A model generated the notes under the pieces. That model searched no databases. It had not been told where the DNA came from and worked only from the letters and a program-made list of their open reading frames with translations. A stretch of 64,000 nt of DNA, from NCBI RefSeq assembly GCF_019880405.1, contig NZ_CP082269.1, positions 3,100,001 through 3,164,000 on the forward strand. The letters run 5' to 3'. Every line of letters starts with the position of its first letter. The first letter of the stretch is position 1. Shown here piece after piece: positions 20,786 to 33,656 of the stretch. The stretch comes from Enterobacter sp. C2. GTDB lineage: Bacteria; Pseudomonadota; Gammaproteobacteria; Enterobacterales; Enterobacteriaceae. Made by a program: the position numbers and the translations under genes.

Positions 20786-21898
20786 ATGCATCAAATCCGC
20801 TCCATACACTATTTGAGGGGTATCGCGGCCTTACTCGTTGTCGGCTTCCACTGCCGGGGTGGGCTCAATAACGTCTATCCTATCAAGAACTTTGGCGATA
20901 TGCTTTTTATTAGCGGCTCGTTTGGTGTTGACCTCTTTTTCATGATCAGTGGATTTATCATTACGCTTTCGACTGCAAAAATCGAAACAGCAATGATCCG
21001 CAAATATGTGATTAAACGATTCCTTAGGATCTACCCTCTTTTTATCTTAACGCTGCTTTTTATGTTCTTTTTCATCGAAACGGATCATACCTACTCACTC
21101 TTCCGTTCGGCACTTTTAATTCAGGCCGATTACGCTCAGGCTGCACCGTTCTTTGGTTATAATATGCTTGGCCAGGCGTGGACCTTAACCTATGAGATCT
21201 ATTTCTATCTGATCTTCATGATTGCCATGGCGATTAGCCATAAATATCGTGCCTATCTCAGCGCGGTGCTTCTTATCGTTCCGGTATTCGCTATCCAGCT
21301 TGCTTTCAACGGCTCCGTTGGCTTCGAGGGTAGTAGCGCCGCCGTATTCAGAACGGATCTACCGGCAGGCCTGGCTGCACTACTGCGTTTTATGTCGTCG
21401 CCGATGCTGCTTGAGTTTGTTTTTGGCATGATGATTTACGAAGCCAGACATATCATCAAACACATTCCAAAAACCAACGTGCTGGCAACCCTGGCCTGCT
21501 CATTAGTTTTCTGCTTCTATATTTCGCAGTATCGCGCTGAGCATGGTCCTTTTAATTTTGGACTGTGGGGATTGATGCTGGTTTTCACCTTGATCGCCTA
21601 TGAGATGAAAAACCCGCTGCCGCAAATTAAGTCGTTACAGTTTTTAGGTGATATTTCTTACTCTCTGTACCTTACGCATATCGCGGTGATTATGTTTATG
21701 TATAAATTTGGGAATAGCATCCCAGTCTTTAATCAATGGGTTGGCGTAGCGCCGGTGCTTTTCCAGTTTATCGTGGTGCTGACGGCATCCTACATTATTT
21801 ATAATCTTGTTGAAAAACCGTCGATGAAGCTTGCCAGAAAGCTCTGCCATGAGCGCTTTACAAAAGAGTCACCGACTGCGCAAAGTGTGGGTGTTTAA
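20786..21898 (+). CDS. Acyltransferase-3 family membrane protein (OafA/OatA type)
   Basis: The 370-residue product is a polytopic membrane protein of about ten spans. The N-terminal IRSIHYLRGIAALLVVGFH and the following GSFGVDLFFMISGFII are the family signature, with the conserved His that transfers acyl groups. Members O-acetylate or O-succinylate surface sugars such as O-antigen or exopolysaccharide. The acceptor cannot be predicted. GAGG lies just upstream of the ATG. The gene is more AT-rich than its neighbours and is absent from this junction in E. coli; direct repeats on both sides mark it as an insertion. Confidence 0.88.
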   Translation: MHQIRSIHYLRGIAALLVVGFHCRGGLNNVYPIKNFGDMLFISGSFGVDLFFMISGFIITLSTAKIETAMIRKYVIKRFLRIYPLFILTLLFMFFFIETDHTYSLFRSALLIQADYAQAAPFFGYNMLGQAWTLTYEIYFYLIFMIAMAISHKYRAYLSAVLLIVPVFAIQLAFNGSVGFEGSSAAVFRTDLPAGLAALLRFMSSPMLLEFVFGMMIYEARHIIKHIPKTNVLATLACSLVFCFYISQYRAEHGPFNFGLWGLMLVFTLIAYEMKNPLPQIKSLQFLGDISYSLYLTHIAVIMFMYKFGNSIPVFNQWVGVAPVLFQFIVVLTASYIIYNLVEKPSMKLARKLCHERFTKESPTAQSVGV

Positions 21899-21909
21899 TA
21901 TCATTTCGC

Positions 21910-21931
21910 CGCCGATACCGATCGGCGGCAC
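21910..21931. other. Hairpin after the acyltransferase gene
   Basis: GCCGCCGAT-ACCG-ATCGGCGGC forms a perfect 9-bp stem 12 bases after the stop codon. It has no T-run, so its role as a terminator is uncertain; it lies inside the inserted segment. Confidence 0.5.
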
Positions 21932-21940
21932 AAACACCCC

Positions 21941-21961
21941 GGTGAAAAAACTGGTCTGAGC
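21941..21961 (+). repeat. Right copy of the yfhH-end repeat, supplying the yfhL -35 region
   Basis: This is the same 21 bases as at 20680-20700 with G to A at one position, here outside any gene. CTGGTC (21951-21956) within it is 17 bases before TATAAT (21974-21979), so the remnant serves as the upstream half of the yfhL promoter. Confidence 0.8.
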
Positions 21962-22014
21962 ACAAATCGGGCGTATAATACCCGCCCTGCTTGTGTAGCT
22001 TCTGAGATTTTCCG

Positions 22015-22275
22015 ATGGCGTTGCTGATCACCAAAAAATGCATAAACTGCGATATGTGCGAACCCGAGTGTCCGAACGAGGCCATCTCGATGGGTGAGAG
22101 CGTTTATGAGATTAACAGCGATCGCTGTACGGAGTGCGTCGGCCACTACGAGACGCCGACGTGTCAGAAGGTCTGCCCAATCCCCAATACCATTCTCAAG
22201 GATCCGGCGCACAGTGAGAGCCAGGAGCAGCTGTGGGACAAGTTTGTCCTGCTGCACCACGCGGATAAGATCTAG
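22015..22275 (+). CDS. yfhL: Ferredoxin-like [4Fe-4S] protein YfhL
   Basis: The 86-residue protein carries two ferredoxin clusters: [16 protein letters not shown] and [18 protein letters not shown]. The insertion between Cys residues in the second motif is typical of the Allochromatium-type 2[4Fe-4S] ferredoxins. In E. coli YfhL supports iron-sulfur dependent tRNA hydroxylation. It is convergent with acpS, and the two stops overlap, leaving no room for the shoB/ohsC pair found here in E. coli. Confidence 0.95.
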   Translation: MALLITKKCINCDMCEPECPNEAISMGESVYEINSDRCTECVGHYETPTCQKVCPIPNTILKDPAHSESQEQLWDKFVLLHHADKI

Positions 22276-22652
22276 CTCTCGATAATTACCGTCGCGCAGG
22301 CGTAACGGCGTTCATCCGCCAGGGTGACATGCATATGGGTCACACCCAGGCGCTCTGCCAGTTTCAGCGCTTCGCCCCACAGGCGCAGACGCGGCTTGCC
22401 TAACTCGTCGTTAAACACTTCAAACTGGTTGAACGCCAGGCCGTTGCGGATCCCGGTCCCGAACGCTTTCGCCGCCGCTTCTTTCACCGCAAAGCGCTTG
22501 GCAAGAAAGCGTACCGGCTGCTGGTGCGCCTGGTAGATTTCCCACTCGTTAGCGCTCAGTACCCGCTTTGCCAGCCGTTCGCCGGAGCGGGAGATGACCG
22601 CTTCAATGCGGTCGATCTCCACAATATCCGTGCCTAAGCCCAGAATAGCCAT
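22272..22652 (-). CDS. acpS: Holo-[acyl-carrier-protein] synthase
   Basis: AcpS transfers phosphopantetheine from CoA to acyl carrier protein and is essential for fatty-acid synthesis. The 126 residues include [13 protein letters not shown] (Mg-binding Asp) near the start and [15 protein letters not shown] (Mg-binding Glu) near 60. It overlaps pdxJ by one base and is the last gene of the operon from rnc. Confidence 0.97.
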   Translation of the reverse strand: MAILGLGTDIVEIDRIEAVISRSGERLAKRVLSANEWEIYQAHQQPVRFLAKRFAVKEAAAKAFGTGIRNGLAFNQFEVFNDELGKPRLRLWGEALKLAERLGVTHMHVTLADERRYACATVIIES

Positions 22653-23383
22653 CAGGCGCGCGCTTCCAGCATCAGGCGTTTCATTTCGGCGACCGCCTCT
22701 TTCAGGCCGCTCATTACCGCCCGGCCAATAATTGCGTGGCCGATGTTCAGCTCGTGCATCTCGGGGATGCGGGCGATAGGCTTCACGTTGTGGTAGGTCA
22801 GACCGTGGCCAGCGTTGACCTTCAGGCCGAGGCTTGCCGCATAGGTGGCGGCGTTGGCGATGCGCTCCAGCTCTTTGGCCTGGGTGGCGTCGTCTTCTGC
22901 GTCCGCATAGCAGCCGGTGTGAATTTCGATGTAGGGTGCACCTACCTCTGCGGCGGCTTTGATCTGCTCGCGATCGGCATCGATAAACAGCGACACCAGG
23001 ATCCCGGCCTCCGCCAGCCGCGTGCAGGCGTCGCGCATCTTATCCCGCTGCCCGGCCACGTCCAGTCCGCCTTCGGTGGTGACCTCCTGGCGCTTCTCCG
23101 GTACCAGGCAGCAGAAGTGAGGTTTAGTCTCGCAGGCGATTGCCAGCATCTCTTCGGTGACCGCCATCTCCAGATTCATGCGCGTGTCCAGCGTCTGGCG
23201 CAGCACCTTCACGTCGCGATCGGTGATGTGGCGGCGATCCTCACGCAGATGCACCGTAATACCATCCGCCCCCGCCTGCTCGGCAATAAACGCCGCCTGG
23301 ACCGGATCCGGGTATGCCGTGCCACGCGCGTTACGCAGGGTGGCAATGTGATCGATATTAACGCCTAACAGTAGTTCAGCCAT
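22652..23383 (-). CDS. pdxJ: Pyridoxine 5'-phosphate synthase
   Basis: PdxJ condenses 1-deoxyxylulose 5-phosphate with 3-amino-2-oxopropyl phosphate to pyridoxine 5'-phosphate. The 243-residue TIM barrel has [13 protein letters not shown] at the N-terminus, HLREDRRHI around 45, EIHTGCYAD near 150 and [11 protein letters not shown] near 190, all known active-site segments. It is followed directly by acpS, the classic pdxJ-acpS pair. Confidence 0.97.
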   Translation of the reverse strand: MAELLLGVNIDHIATLRNARGTAYPDPVQAAFIAEQAGADGITVHLREDRRHITDRDVKVLRQTLDTRMNLEMAVTEEMLAIACETKPHFCCLVPEKRQEVTTEGGLDVAGQRDKMRDACTRLAEAGILVSLFIDADREQIKAAAEVGAPYIEIHTGCYADAEDDATQAKELERIANAATYAASLGLKVNAGHGLTYHNVKPIARIPEMHELNIGHAIIGRAVMSGLKEAVAEMKRLMLEARA

Positions 23384-23410
23384 GACAATACAATCCTCGA
23401 ATATCCTTTA

Positions 23411-24136
23411 TTACGGTGCATCCGGCGCTGGCCGTTTCGGCACAAACTGGCGAAACAGCTCCCGGCTTTTTAACGGCTTACCGCCAAGATACGGCTTCAG
23501 GGCCGCGCGGGTAAAGCGTTTCGCCGCTTTTAACGTATCGCTATCGGGAAACTCACGCTCGGCGAGCGCCCGCAGCTGACGGCCGGTGAAGGTGCGGTTA
23601 TCGATTACCACGCTGGCGATAAACCCCTTCTCCTCCCGGTAGCGGTAGGTCATGGTATCCTCCACCGCTTCGCCGGTCCCGGCGCAGTGCATAAAATCGA
23701 TGCCGTATCCCAAATGCCCCAGCAGCGCCAGCTCAAAGCGCCGGAGGACCGGTTCGGGCGAGCCGCTCAGGCCTGCCAGCGCCTGGATACAGTGCAGGTA
23801 ATCGAAAAAAAGTTCAGAGAAGCGCGTCTCATGTTCAAGCACGCGAGAGATAAGTTCGTTGACGTAGAGACCGCTGTAGAGCGTGATACCGCTCAGAGGG
23901 AGCGCCAGCGACACCGCTTCCGCGCTGCGCAGGGTTTTGACTTCACCCCGGCCGCCGAAGCGTACCAATAGAGGCGTAAAGGGCTGGAGTGCGCCCTTGA
24001 GGTTGGAACGTTTTGCGCGTGCGCCTTTAGCAACAAGGCGCACACGGCCCGACTCTTCCGTGAAGACGTCCAGCATCAGGCTGGTTTCGCTCCAGGGACG
24101 ACTATGGAGAACAAAAGCGCGCTGCCACCCTTCCAT
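23411..24136 (-). CDS. recO: DNA repair protein RecO
   Basis: RecO anneals single strands and, with RecR, loads RecA on SSB-coated DNA in the RecFOR pathway. The 241 residues begin with an OB-fold ([22 protein letters not shown]) followed by an alpha-helical region; enterobacterial RecO lacks the zinc motif seen in Gram-positives. It lies between era and pdxJ as in E. coli. Confidence 0.97.
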   Translation of the reverse strand: MEGWQRAFVLHSRPWSETSLMLDVFTEESGRVRLVAKGARAKRSNLKGALQPFTPLLVRFGGRGEVKTLRSAEAVSLALPLSGITLYSGLYVNELISRVLEHETRFSELFFDYLHCIQALAGLSGSPEPVLRRFELALLGHLGYGIDFMHCAGTGEAVEDTMTYRYREEKGFIASVVIDNRTFTGRQLRALAEREFPDSDTLKAAKRFTRAALKPYLGGKPLKSRELFRQFVPKRPAPDAP

Positions 24137-24201
24137 TAGCCTCTATACTCGTCGTCTTTCATACCGCAGGTACGTTGGCCGTACCCGTTCGTTTCGGTCA
24201 A

Positions 24202-25931
<1,730 letters not shown>

Positions 25932-25997
25932 TTAGCCGGGACTGATTTATCGTGGAAATAATTTGGGTTGCAGCCAGATTCGCTGCAACCCGACGGA

Positions 25998-26972
25998 TTA
26001 GTGGATGCCACCGATGCGATTTAAGCGCACGCCGGTAGGCCACTCGCCCTCTTGTTTCTCGAAGCTCATCCAGATCGCCGTGGCCCGACCAACCAGGTTT
26101 GCCTCCGGCACAAAGCCCCAGTAACGGCTGTCCGCGCTGTTATCACGGTTATCACCCATCATGAAGTAGTGTCCCGGCGGCACAATCCAGGTCGCCAGCG
26201 GCTGGCCTGGCTGCTGGTGATAGAGCCCCAGCTGATCCTGCGCAATCGGCACGGTCAGAATGCGGTGCGTCACATCACCCAGCGTCTCTTTACGCTCGGC
26301 AAGGCGCACGCTGTTCTCTTTGGTTTCACCCGGCGGCAGCTGGAAGAAGCCGCTGCTGGCCTCGCCACCGTTACGGCGGCTAAAGGTCTGGACAAAATCG
26401 CTGGGCGCAACGTTGGAGTAAGTGATCGGCAGCGCGCTGGCGCACGCCTGACCGGAGCTGCACCCTGGCTGGACCGTCACCTGCTTGGCAACCGGATCGT
26501 AGCTGACCTTATCGCCCGGCAGGCCTACCACGCGCTTGATGTAGTCCAGGCGCGGATCGTCCGGATACTTAAACACCGCGATGTCGCCGCGTTTCGGGTG
26601 GCCGGTTTCGATCAGCGTTTTCTGGTAGATCGGATCTTTAATCCCGTAGGCAAATTTCTCCACCAGGATAAAGTCGCCGATCAGCAGGGTTGGCATCATC
26701 GAACCAGACGGGATCTGAAACGGCTCATAGATGAACGAGCGCACCACCAGCACAATCGCCAGCACCGGGAACACAGAGGCTCCGGTCTCCAGCCAGCCCG
26801 GCTTCGGGCTCACTTTTTTCAGCGTTTTTTGATCCAGCGTATCGCCCGCTGCCGCCTGGGCTGCGGCCTGCCGCTCCCGACGCTTTGGTGCAAATACGGC
26901 CTTGTCCAGGCACCAGAGCAACCCTGTCACCAGGGTTGCAATCACCAGGATCAGGGCAAACATGTTCGCCAT
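25998..26972 (-). CDS. lepB: Signal peptidase I
   Basis: LepB removes signal peptides at the outer face of the inner membrane and is essential. It has two N-terminal membrane helices (residues about 4-22 and 58-76) and the catalytic dyad: Ser in IPSGSMMPTL near residue 91 and Lys in YIKRVVGLPGD near 146. 324 residues match E. coli. It follows lepA by 17 bases. Confidence 0.98.
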   Translation of the reverse strand: MANMFALILVIATLVTGLLWCLDKAVFAPKRRERQAAAQAAAGDTLDQKTLKKVSPKPGWLETGASVFPVLAIVLVVRSFIYEPFQIPSGSMMPTLLIGDFILVEKFAYGIKDPIYQKTLIETGHPKRGDIAVFKYPDDPRLDYIKRVVGLPGDKVSYDPVAKQVTVQPGCSSGQACASALPITYSNVAPSDFVQTFSRRNGGEASSGFFQLPPGETKENSVRLAERKETLGDVTHRILTVPIAQDQLGLYHQQPGQPLATWIVPPGHYFMMGDNRDNSADSRYWGFVPEANLVGRATAIWMSFEKQEGEWPTGVRLNRIGGIH

Positions 26973-26989
26973 ACCAACTCCTTAATGGT

Positions 26990-28789
<1,800 letters not shown>

Positions 28790-28956
28790 ATAGGGAGATT
28801 TATGCCTTACGAAACTAAGAGGCCGCTGTACTGAGCCACGTCTGTTGTCTGAAACGCCGCATTCTACACTACAACAACAACGCGGGGAATGCTCATCCCG
28901 CGAGGAGAGCGGGAAGGCGAGACGCCGCTATTTTTTGGCGGCGCAGTAGCTGATCA

Positions 28957-29445
28957 TTAACGCGAAGGGGAACTGGCGTCTGCCGGGGTGGCATCGACCC
29001 GCAGGAGATCTGGCGGCAGGGCAACGCTCAGGATCACCGGCTGCCAGGCTTCGCGGGCGGCCAGCCTGGGTGAAAACGCGCGAGCCAGCAGAAAGCCCCC
29101 GACGCCACCCAGCACCGCGCCGCCCATCGCCGCCAGGTCGTAACCAAACAGCGCCTGGAACAGCGCGGCCATCACAAACAGCCCCACCAGCGGTGACATA
29201 TAGACCAGCAGCGCGGAGCTGAGCAGGCTGCCTTCGGCAATACCCAGCTCGACCTTCTGCCCGACCACCAGCGGCTGCTCGCTGGGCACGGAAATAGTGT
29301 GGGTCATCTGCGGACCGAGCTTGTTCAGAACGCGGCTGCCGCACCCTGCGCGCGAGGCGCAGCTGTTACAGGATGCCTTAACATCACAGCTGACAACGGC
29401 TTCGCCATTGTGCCATGAGACCACTGTTGCCCACTCTTTGATCAT
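28957..29445 (-). CDS. rseC: SoxR-reducing system protein RseC
   Basis: RseC is an inner-membrane protein that with the Rsx complex keeps SoxR reduced. The 162 residues have four N-terminal cysteines (CDVKASCNSCASRAGCG, about 20-36) and two membrane helices around 80-100 and 105-123. Its start overlaps the end of rseB by four bases, and it is the last gene of the rpoE operon. The C-terminal tail is variable. Confidence 0.95.
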   Translation of the reverse strand: MIKEWATVVSWHNGEAVVSCDVKASCNSCASRAGCGSRVLNKLGPQMTHTISVPSEQPLVVGQKVELGIAEGSLLSSALLVYMSPLVGLFVMAALFQALFGYDLAAMGGAVLGGVGGFLLARAFSPRLAAREAWQPVILSVALPPDLLRVDATPADASSPSR

Positions 29446-30395
29446 TGTGCTGCCCTGAATTTAAGACTGTCTGCAATACGTTTCGCGGTCTGCGGCGGAA
29501 GCTCACCGACCACGGTAATCTCTGCGTTATCCCGCACGGTGGTACTCACGGTACGACGCCCGGTGCGGAGCATTTGATCGCTGCTGTTCTGGCTGGCGCG
29601 ATTAACGTTGATAGAGAAGCTGAACAGCCCGTCAGAGAAGAGACGCGACTCCACCGGCATATCGATCGTCGGCAGCTTACGACGGCTGCTGGAGACTTCG
29701 CTAAAGCCCTGCGGCAGCCAGGTCGCTGACCAGTTGAAATTGATCTTTTCGCCCGCTGGAACCGACAGCAGCGGCGGCAGGTTAGCTTTGGCGAGGTTCT
29801 CCATATTGCTTCCCACCTGCTCATTCACGGTGACCGCGACGACGCGGAACTGCTCCAGGGTCTCCCCGTCGCGATCGAGCAGATCGACCCGCATGGGAAG
29901 CTTGGTCTCAGCATCCAGCCAAACGATATAACTGTAGCGGGTACCGTCACGGGCCACGACGCGGATCACTTCGCACAGCCGATCGGCAATCCGGGTACGC
30001 CCTACTGAAATGAAATCGTAGAAGGCCGCTAGCCGTTTGAAATCGGTATAGACCAGAGAGGGCAGCGAATCGACGATGTAGTCGCCGGTCAGCGTAAACG
30101 GTTCAAGGCCCGGTTCGAAGTAGCTTATTTCACTGCCGCGCTGAACGACCTCACGACGTGGGCCATCCATCTGTAACAGCTGGGCGAGAGGCTGATTTGC
30201 CAGCCGGGCATGCCGATAGCGTAACGACTCGACGCCCTGCTTGTTAATGCTGACAAAAGAGAGCTCATAATTGAGAGACTGGCTGGCCAGGTTCATCTGC
30301 TGCAACAACGCCCCGGAGGTGACATCAGCCGAGGCGTTAGCAGAAAACAACAGACTACCGGCCATGAGAGACATGGCACACCAAAGTTGCTTCAT
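29442..30395 (-). CDS. rseB: Sigma-E regulator RseB
   Basis: RseB is a periplasmic protein that binds the periplasmic part of RseA and shields it from DegS; lipopolysaccharide releases it. A signal peptide (AMSLMAGSLLFSANASA) precedes a two-domain fold related to lipoprotein carriers. 317 residues, like E. coli. Its start touches the end of rseA by one base. Confidence 0.97.
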   Translation of the reverse strand: MKQLWCAMSLMAGSLLFSANASADVTSGALLQQMNLASQSLNYELSFVSINKQGVESLRYRHARLANQPLAQLLQMDGPRREVVQRGSEISYFEPGLEPFTLTGDYIVDSLPSLVYTDFKRLAAFYDFISVGRTRIADRLCEVIRVVARDGTRYSYIVWLDAETKLPMRVDLLDRDGETLEQFRVVAVTVNEQVGSNMENLAKANLPPLLSVPAGEKINFNWSATWLPQGFSEVSSSRRKLPTIDMPVESRLFSDGLFSFSINVNRASQNSSDQMLRTGRRTVSTTVRDNAEITVVGELPPQTAKRIADSLKFRAAQ

Positions 30396-31045
30396 TACTG
30401 CGATTGCGTTCCTAAAGTTTGGGTTCCTGGCACCTGTACAGCGGCCTGCTGGGTTTGCGCCTGCTCAAACTGAAGCTGTTCTGAGTGCAGACGACGCTGC
30501 AGCTCATAGTCCTGCAGCATCGCATTAATACGGCGGCGCTGCTCCTGAACCTGCTGCTGCTGACCCGCATCGGCAGTGGCCTCCGACGGGACGCCAAGGC
30601 TAACCGGGCTGGCTTTGCCCATCATAGGAAGCGTGTTAAACACCGGCGCTTCAGGCTGCTGAGCACTGTCGGACGGGCTATTGTAGTGCTGCACGCCAAC
30701 GATCACTGCAAGCGAAACGCAGGCGGCTACGCCCATTTGCGTGAGCTGGCTTGCCCAGGGACGCACTTTGGCCCAGAACGGCATCTTCTGCCACTGCTGC
30801 GGCGCAGGCTGAGACTCCGGGATCAATGGTGTTGCCTGCCGTACCGGTTCGTCGGCAATAGCAGCCATGACGCGGGCTGAGATATCGAAATGGATGACGT
30901 CGGCAGTGTCACCGCGTAAAGCGTCACGCACCAGGTGATAACGCTCCCAGGTTTCCTGCATTTCCGGATCGCGAGACAGCTCCTTGAGCAGCTCGGTATC
31001 CAGCGTCTCACCATCCATTAAAGCGGAAAGCTTTTCTTTCTGCAT
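30395..31045 (-). CDS. rseA: Anti-sigma-E factor RseA
   Basis: RseA holds sigma-E inactive at the inner membrane until DegS and RseP cleave it. The N-terminal 70 residues (MQKEKLSALMDGETLD) form the sigma-binding domain, a membrane helix lies near 101-118 (GVAACVSLAVIVGVQHY), and a Gln-rich periplasmic part follows. The ATG at 31045 gives 216 residues as in E. coli; the frame extends 22 codons upstream without a ribosome site. Confidence 0.97.
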   Translation of the reverse strand: MQKEKLSALMDGETLDTELLKELSRDPEMQETWERYHLVRDALRGDTADVIHFDISARVMAAIADEPVRQATPLIPESQPAPQQWQKMPFWAKVRPWASQLTQMGVAACVSLAVIVGVQHYNSPSDSAQQPEAPVFNTLPMMGKASPVSLGVPSEATADAGQQQQVQEQRRRINAMLQDYELQRRLHSEQLQFEQAQTQQAAVQVPGTQTLGTQSQ

Positions 31046-31076
31046 GCCTAATACCTTTTCCAGTATCCCGCTATCG

Positions 31077-31652
31077 TCAACGCCTGATAAGCGGTTGAAC
31101 TTTATTATCAATGGCTTCCCGAGCTCGGAAGATACGTGAACGTACCGTACCCACCGGGCAGTCCATAATGGCGGCTATCTCTTCATAGCTAAGGCCATCC
31201 AGCTCCCGTAAGGTAATTGCCATACGTAAATCTTCCGGAAGCGATTCAATGGTTCGGAAAACAATTTGTCTCAGTTCTTCTGACAACATTAAGTTCTCAG
31301 GGTTCGAAATTTCTTTCAGCGCCCCACCGTTTTCGTAGTTTTCTGCTTCTATAGCATCAACATCGCTGGACGGTGGACGACGACCCTGAGCGACCAGGTA
31401 ATTCTTGGCGGTGTTTACCGCAATACGATAGAGCCAGGTGTAAAAAGCGCTATCCCCCCGGAATGAATCCAGCGCGCGATAGGCCTTAATGAAAGACTCT
31501 TGTGCCACATCGGGAACGTCGCCCGACGGCACATAACGGGAAACCAGGCTCGCTACTTTATGCTGGTAGCGAACCACCAGTAAGTTAAAGGCTTTCTGAT
31601 CTCCCTTCTGGACCCGTTCGACGAGGACCTGATCCGTTAACTGCTCGCTCAT
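31077..31652 (-). CDS. rpoE: RNA polymerase sigma-E factor
   Basis: RpoE directs the envelope-stress regulon. The 191-residue ECF sigma factor contains region 2 (DVAQESFIKAYRALDSF) and region 4 (LDGLSYEEIAAIMDCPVGTV). The start at 31652 gives the E. coli N-terminus MSEQLTDQVLVERVQ; it overlaps the stop of a short leader frame. It heads rpoE-rseA-rseB-rseC and has a perfect sigma-E promoter. Confidence 0.98.
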   Translation of the reverse strand: MSEQLTDQVLVERVQKGDQKAFNLLVVRYQHKVASLVSRYVPSGDVPDVAQESFIKAYRALDSFRGDSAFYTWLYRIAVNTAKNYLVAQGRRPPSSDVDAIEAENYENGGALKEISNPENLMLSEELRQIVFRTIESLPEDLRMAITLRELDGLSYEEIAAIMDCPVGTVRSRIFRAREAIDNKVQPLIRR

Positions 31653-31729
31653 CCGAGGTAATGTCTCCCCAAACCTAATATCCACGCGTAATCGAAACGC
31701 CACTCCCACACAGCACTCTGAGCAAGCAT
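31649..31729 (-). CDS. Short leader frame overlapping rpoE start (RseD-like)
   Basis: A 26-codon frame (begins MLAQSAVWEWRFDYAW) ends in a TGA that overlaps the rpoE ATG (ATGA). This is the layout of rseD in E. coli, whose translation is coupled to rpoE. Here the same frame upstream is cut by TAA, and the ATG lies at the predicted start of the sigma-E-driven transcript, so only longer transcripts could use it normally. Recognition rests on position, not on a confident sequence match. Confidence 0.4.
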   Translation of the reverse strand: MLAQSAVWEWRFDYAWILGLGRHYLG

Positions 31730-31733
31730 GTGG

Positions 31734-31761
31734 TTAGAGAGACTTTTTCGGCAAAAGTTCC
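31734..31761 (-). promoter_or_regulatory. Sigma-E autoregulated promoter of rpoE
   Basis: On the minus strand GGAACTT (31755-31761) is followed after 16 bases by TCTAA (31734-31738), the sigma-E consensus. It matches the known autoregulated promoter of rpoE. The rest of the 307-base rpoE-nadB gap holds further promoter sequence and the NadR box, and no gene. Confidence 0.85.
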
Positions 31762-32011
31762 GTTACGCCTTTGTTTTTGTGTATCGTTTCGTAGACCGTT
31801 GGTTATGACTCATTATAAGTCTACTGACGCTAAACTATGCACGTCGCATAGTAGAAAAGCCTTTTATACCGTCAGCAGAGTAACGCAACCCTGCTTTTTT
31901 TTCACCACAAAACTGATTTAGCCTTTTCACCGCCTCGCTGTTTAGCCTTTACAACCCGATTTAAAAAATTTGGTGATTTATACCGCCTTTAGATCTATGC
32001 TGGCGGCATCC

Positions 32012-32029
32012 TGTTTAGTAAATTAAACA
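32012..32029 (+). promoter_or_regulatory. NadR box at nadB
   Basis: TGTTTA-N6-TAAACA is a perfect NadR palindrome, ending seven bases before the nadB ATG. A -10-like TATGCT lies at 31996-32001. NadR represses NAD synthesis genes when NAD is sufficient. Confidence 0.85.
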
Positions 32030-32036
32030 CACTATC

Positions 32037-33656
32037 ATGAATACGACTCCCGATCTCTCCTGTGATGTGCTGGTAATTGGCAGTGGCGCTGCCGGTCTCT
32101 CCCTGGCGCTGCGTTTGGCGCAACACCATAGCGTGATTGTTCTTAGTAAAGGCCCGATTAGCGAAGGCTCAACCCTCTATGCGCAGGGTGGCATTGCCGC
32201 CGTGTTTGATGACACCGATAGCATTAGCTCACACGTGGAAGATACGCTTATCGCGGGGGCAGGTATCGTCGATCGCCATGCAGCTGAGTTTGTCGCCAGC
32301 AACGCCCGGCCCTGCGTACAGTGGCTTATCGATCAGGGCGTACTGTTTGATACCCACGTGCAGCCCAACGGGGCAGAGGGCTACCACTTGACCCGCGAGG
32401 GCGGACACAGCCACCGTCGGATCCTACACGCCGCCGACGCTACCGGCAAAGCGGTCGAGACGACGCTGGTAAGCCAGGCGCTGAGCCATCCCAATATTCG
32501 CGTACTGGAGCGCTGCAACGCTGTAGACCTGATTATCTCCGACAAAATTGGCCTCTCCGGTCCGCGCCGGGCGGTTGGCGCATGGGTCTGGAACCGCAAT
32601 CGCGAGGCGGTTGAGACCTGCCGGGCGAAAGCGGTAGTGCTGGCCACCGGCGGTGCGTCGAAGGTCTATCAGTACACCACTAACCCGGATATCGCCTCTG
32701 GAGACGGTATCGCCATGGCCTGGCGGGCAGGCTGCCGGGTTGCTAACCTCGAATTCAACCAGTTTCACCCCACCGCCCTCTTCCACCCGCAGGCGCGTAA
32801 CTTCCTGCTTACCGAGGCCTTGCGCGGGGAAGGTGCCTACCTTAAGCGCCCGGATGGCACGCGGTTTATGCCCGACTTCGATTCCCGGGGCGAGCTGGCG
32901 CCGCGTGACATCGTGGCCAGAGCTATCGACCATGAGATGAAGCGTCTTGGGGCGGACTGCATGTACCTGGATATCAGCCATAAGCCAGAGGCCTTTATCC
33001 GCCAGCACTTCCCCATGATCTACGAGAAGCTGCTTGGTTTGGGTATCGATCTCACCAAAGAGCCAGTGCCTATCGTACCGGCGGCACACTACACCTGCGG
33101 CGGCGTGATGGTGGATGACGCGGGCCGCACCGACGTGGACGGGCTGTATGCCATTGGCGAGGTGAGCTATACCGGCCTGCACGGCGCGAACCGTATGGCA
33201 TCAAACTCACTGCTGGAGTGTCTGGTCTACGGTTGGTCAGCGGCGGAGGATATTACCGGGCGGCTTTCTGCTGTGTCAGAGGTCGCGACGCTCCCCGCGT
33301 GGGACGAGAGCCAGGTTGAGGATCCGGATGAGCGAGTCATCATTCAGCATAACTGGCACGAGCTGCGCCTGCTGATGTGGGATTACGTCGGGATCGTGCG
33401 CACCAGCAAACGGCTGGAGCGCGCGCTACGGCGGATCCAGATGTTGCAGCAGGAGATCGACGAGTACTACGCTCACTTCCGCGTCTCTAACAATCTGCTG
33501 GAGCTGCGTAATCTGGTGCAGGTGGCGGAGCTAATTGTCCGCTGCGCCATGGCGCGTAAGGAGAGCAGAGGATTGCACTACACGCTTGATTACCCGGCGC
33601 TGCTGCCAGACGCCGGACCATCGATACTTGTCCCGCGCACCTACATAAAGAGATAG
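32037..33656 (+). CDS. nadB: L-aspartate oxidase
   Basis: NadB oxidises L-aspartate to iminoaspartate, the first step of NAD synthesis, using FAD and O2 or fumarate. The 539 residues start with the FAD Rossmann motif [13 protein letters not shown], contain the fumarate-reductase-like HPTALFHP and [10 protein letters not shown] segments and end in a helical domain. The last 16 bases overlap trmN tail to tail. Confidence 0.98.
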   Translation: MNTTPDLSCDVLVIGSGAAGLSLALRLAQHHSVIVLSKGPISEGSTLYAQGGIAAVFDDTDSISSHVEDTLIAGAGIVDRHAAEFVASNARPCVQWLIDQGVLFDTHVQPNGAEGYHLTREGGHSHRRILHAADATGKAVETTLVSQALSHPNIRVLERCNAVDLIISDKIGLSGPRRAVGAWVWNRNREAVETCRAKAVVLATGGASKVYQYTTNPDIASGDGIAMAWRAGCRVANLEFNQFHPTALFHPQARNFLLTEALRGEGAYLKRPDGTRFMPDFDSRGELAPRDIVARAIDHEMKRLGADCMYLDISHKPEAFIRQHFPMIYEKLLGLGIDLTKEPVPIVPAAHYTCGGVMVDDAGRTDVDGLYAIGEVSYTGLHGANRMASNSLLECLVYGWSAAEDITGRLSAVSEVATLPAWDESQVEDPDERVIIQHNWHELRLLMWDYVGIVRTSKRLERALRRIQMLQQEIDEYYAHFRVSNNLLELRNLVQVAELIVRCAMARKESRGLHYTLDYPALLPDAGPSILVPRTYIKR

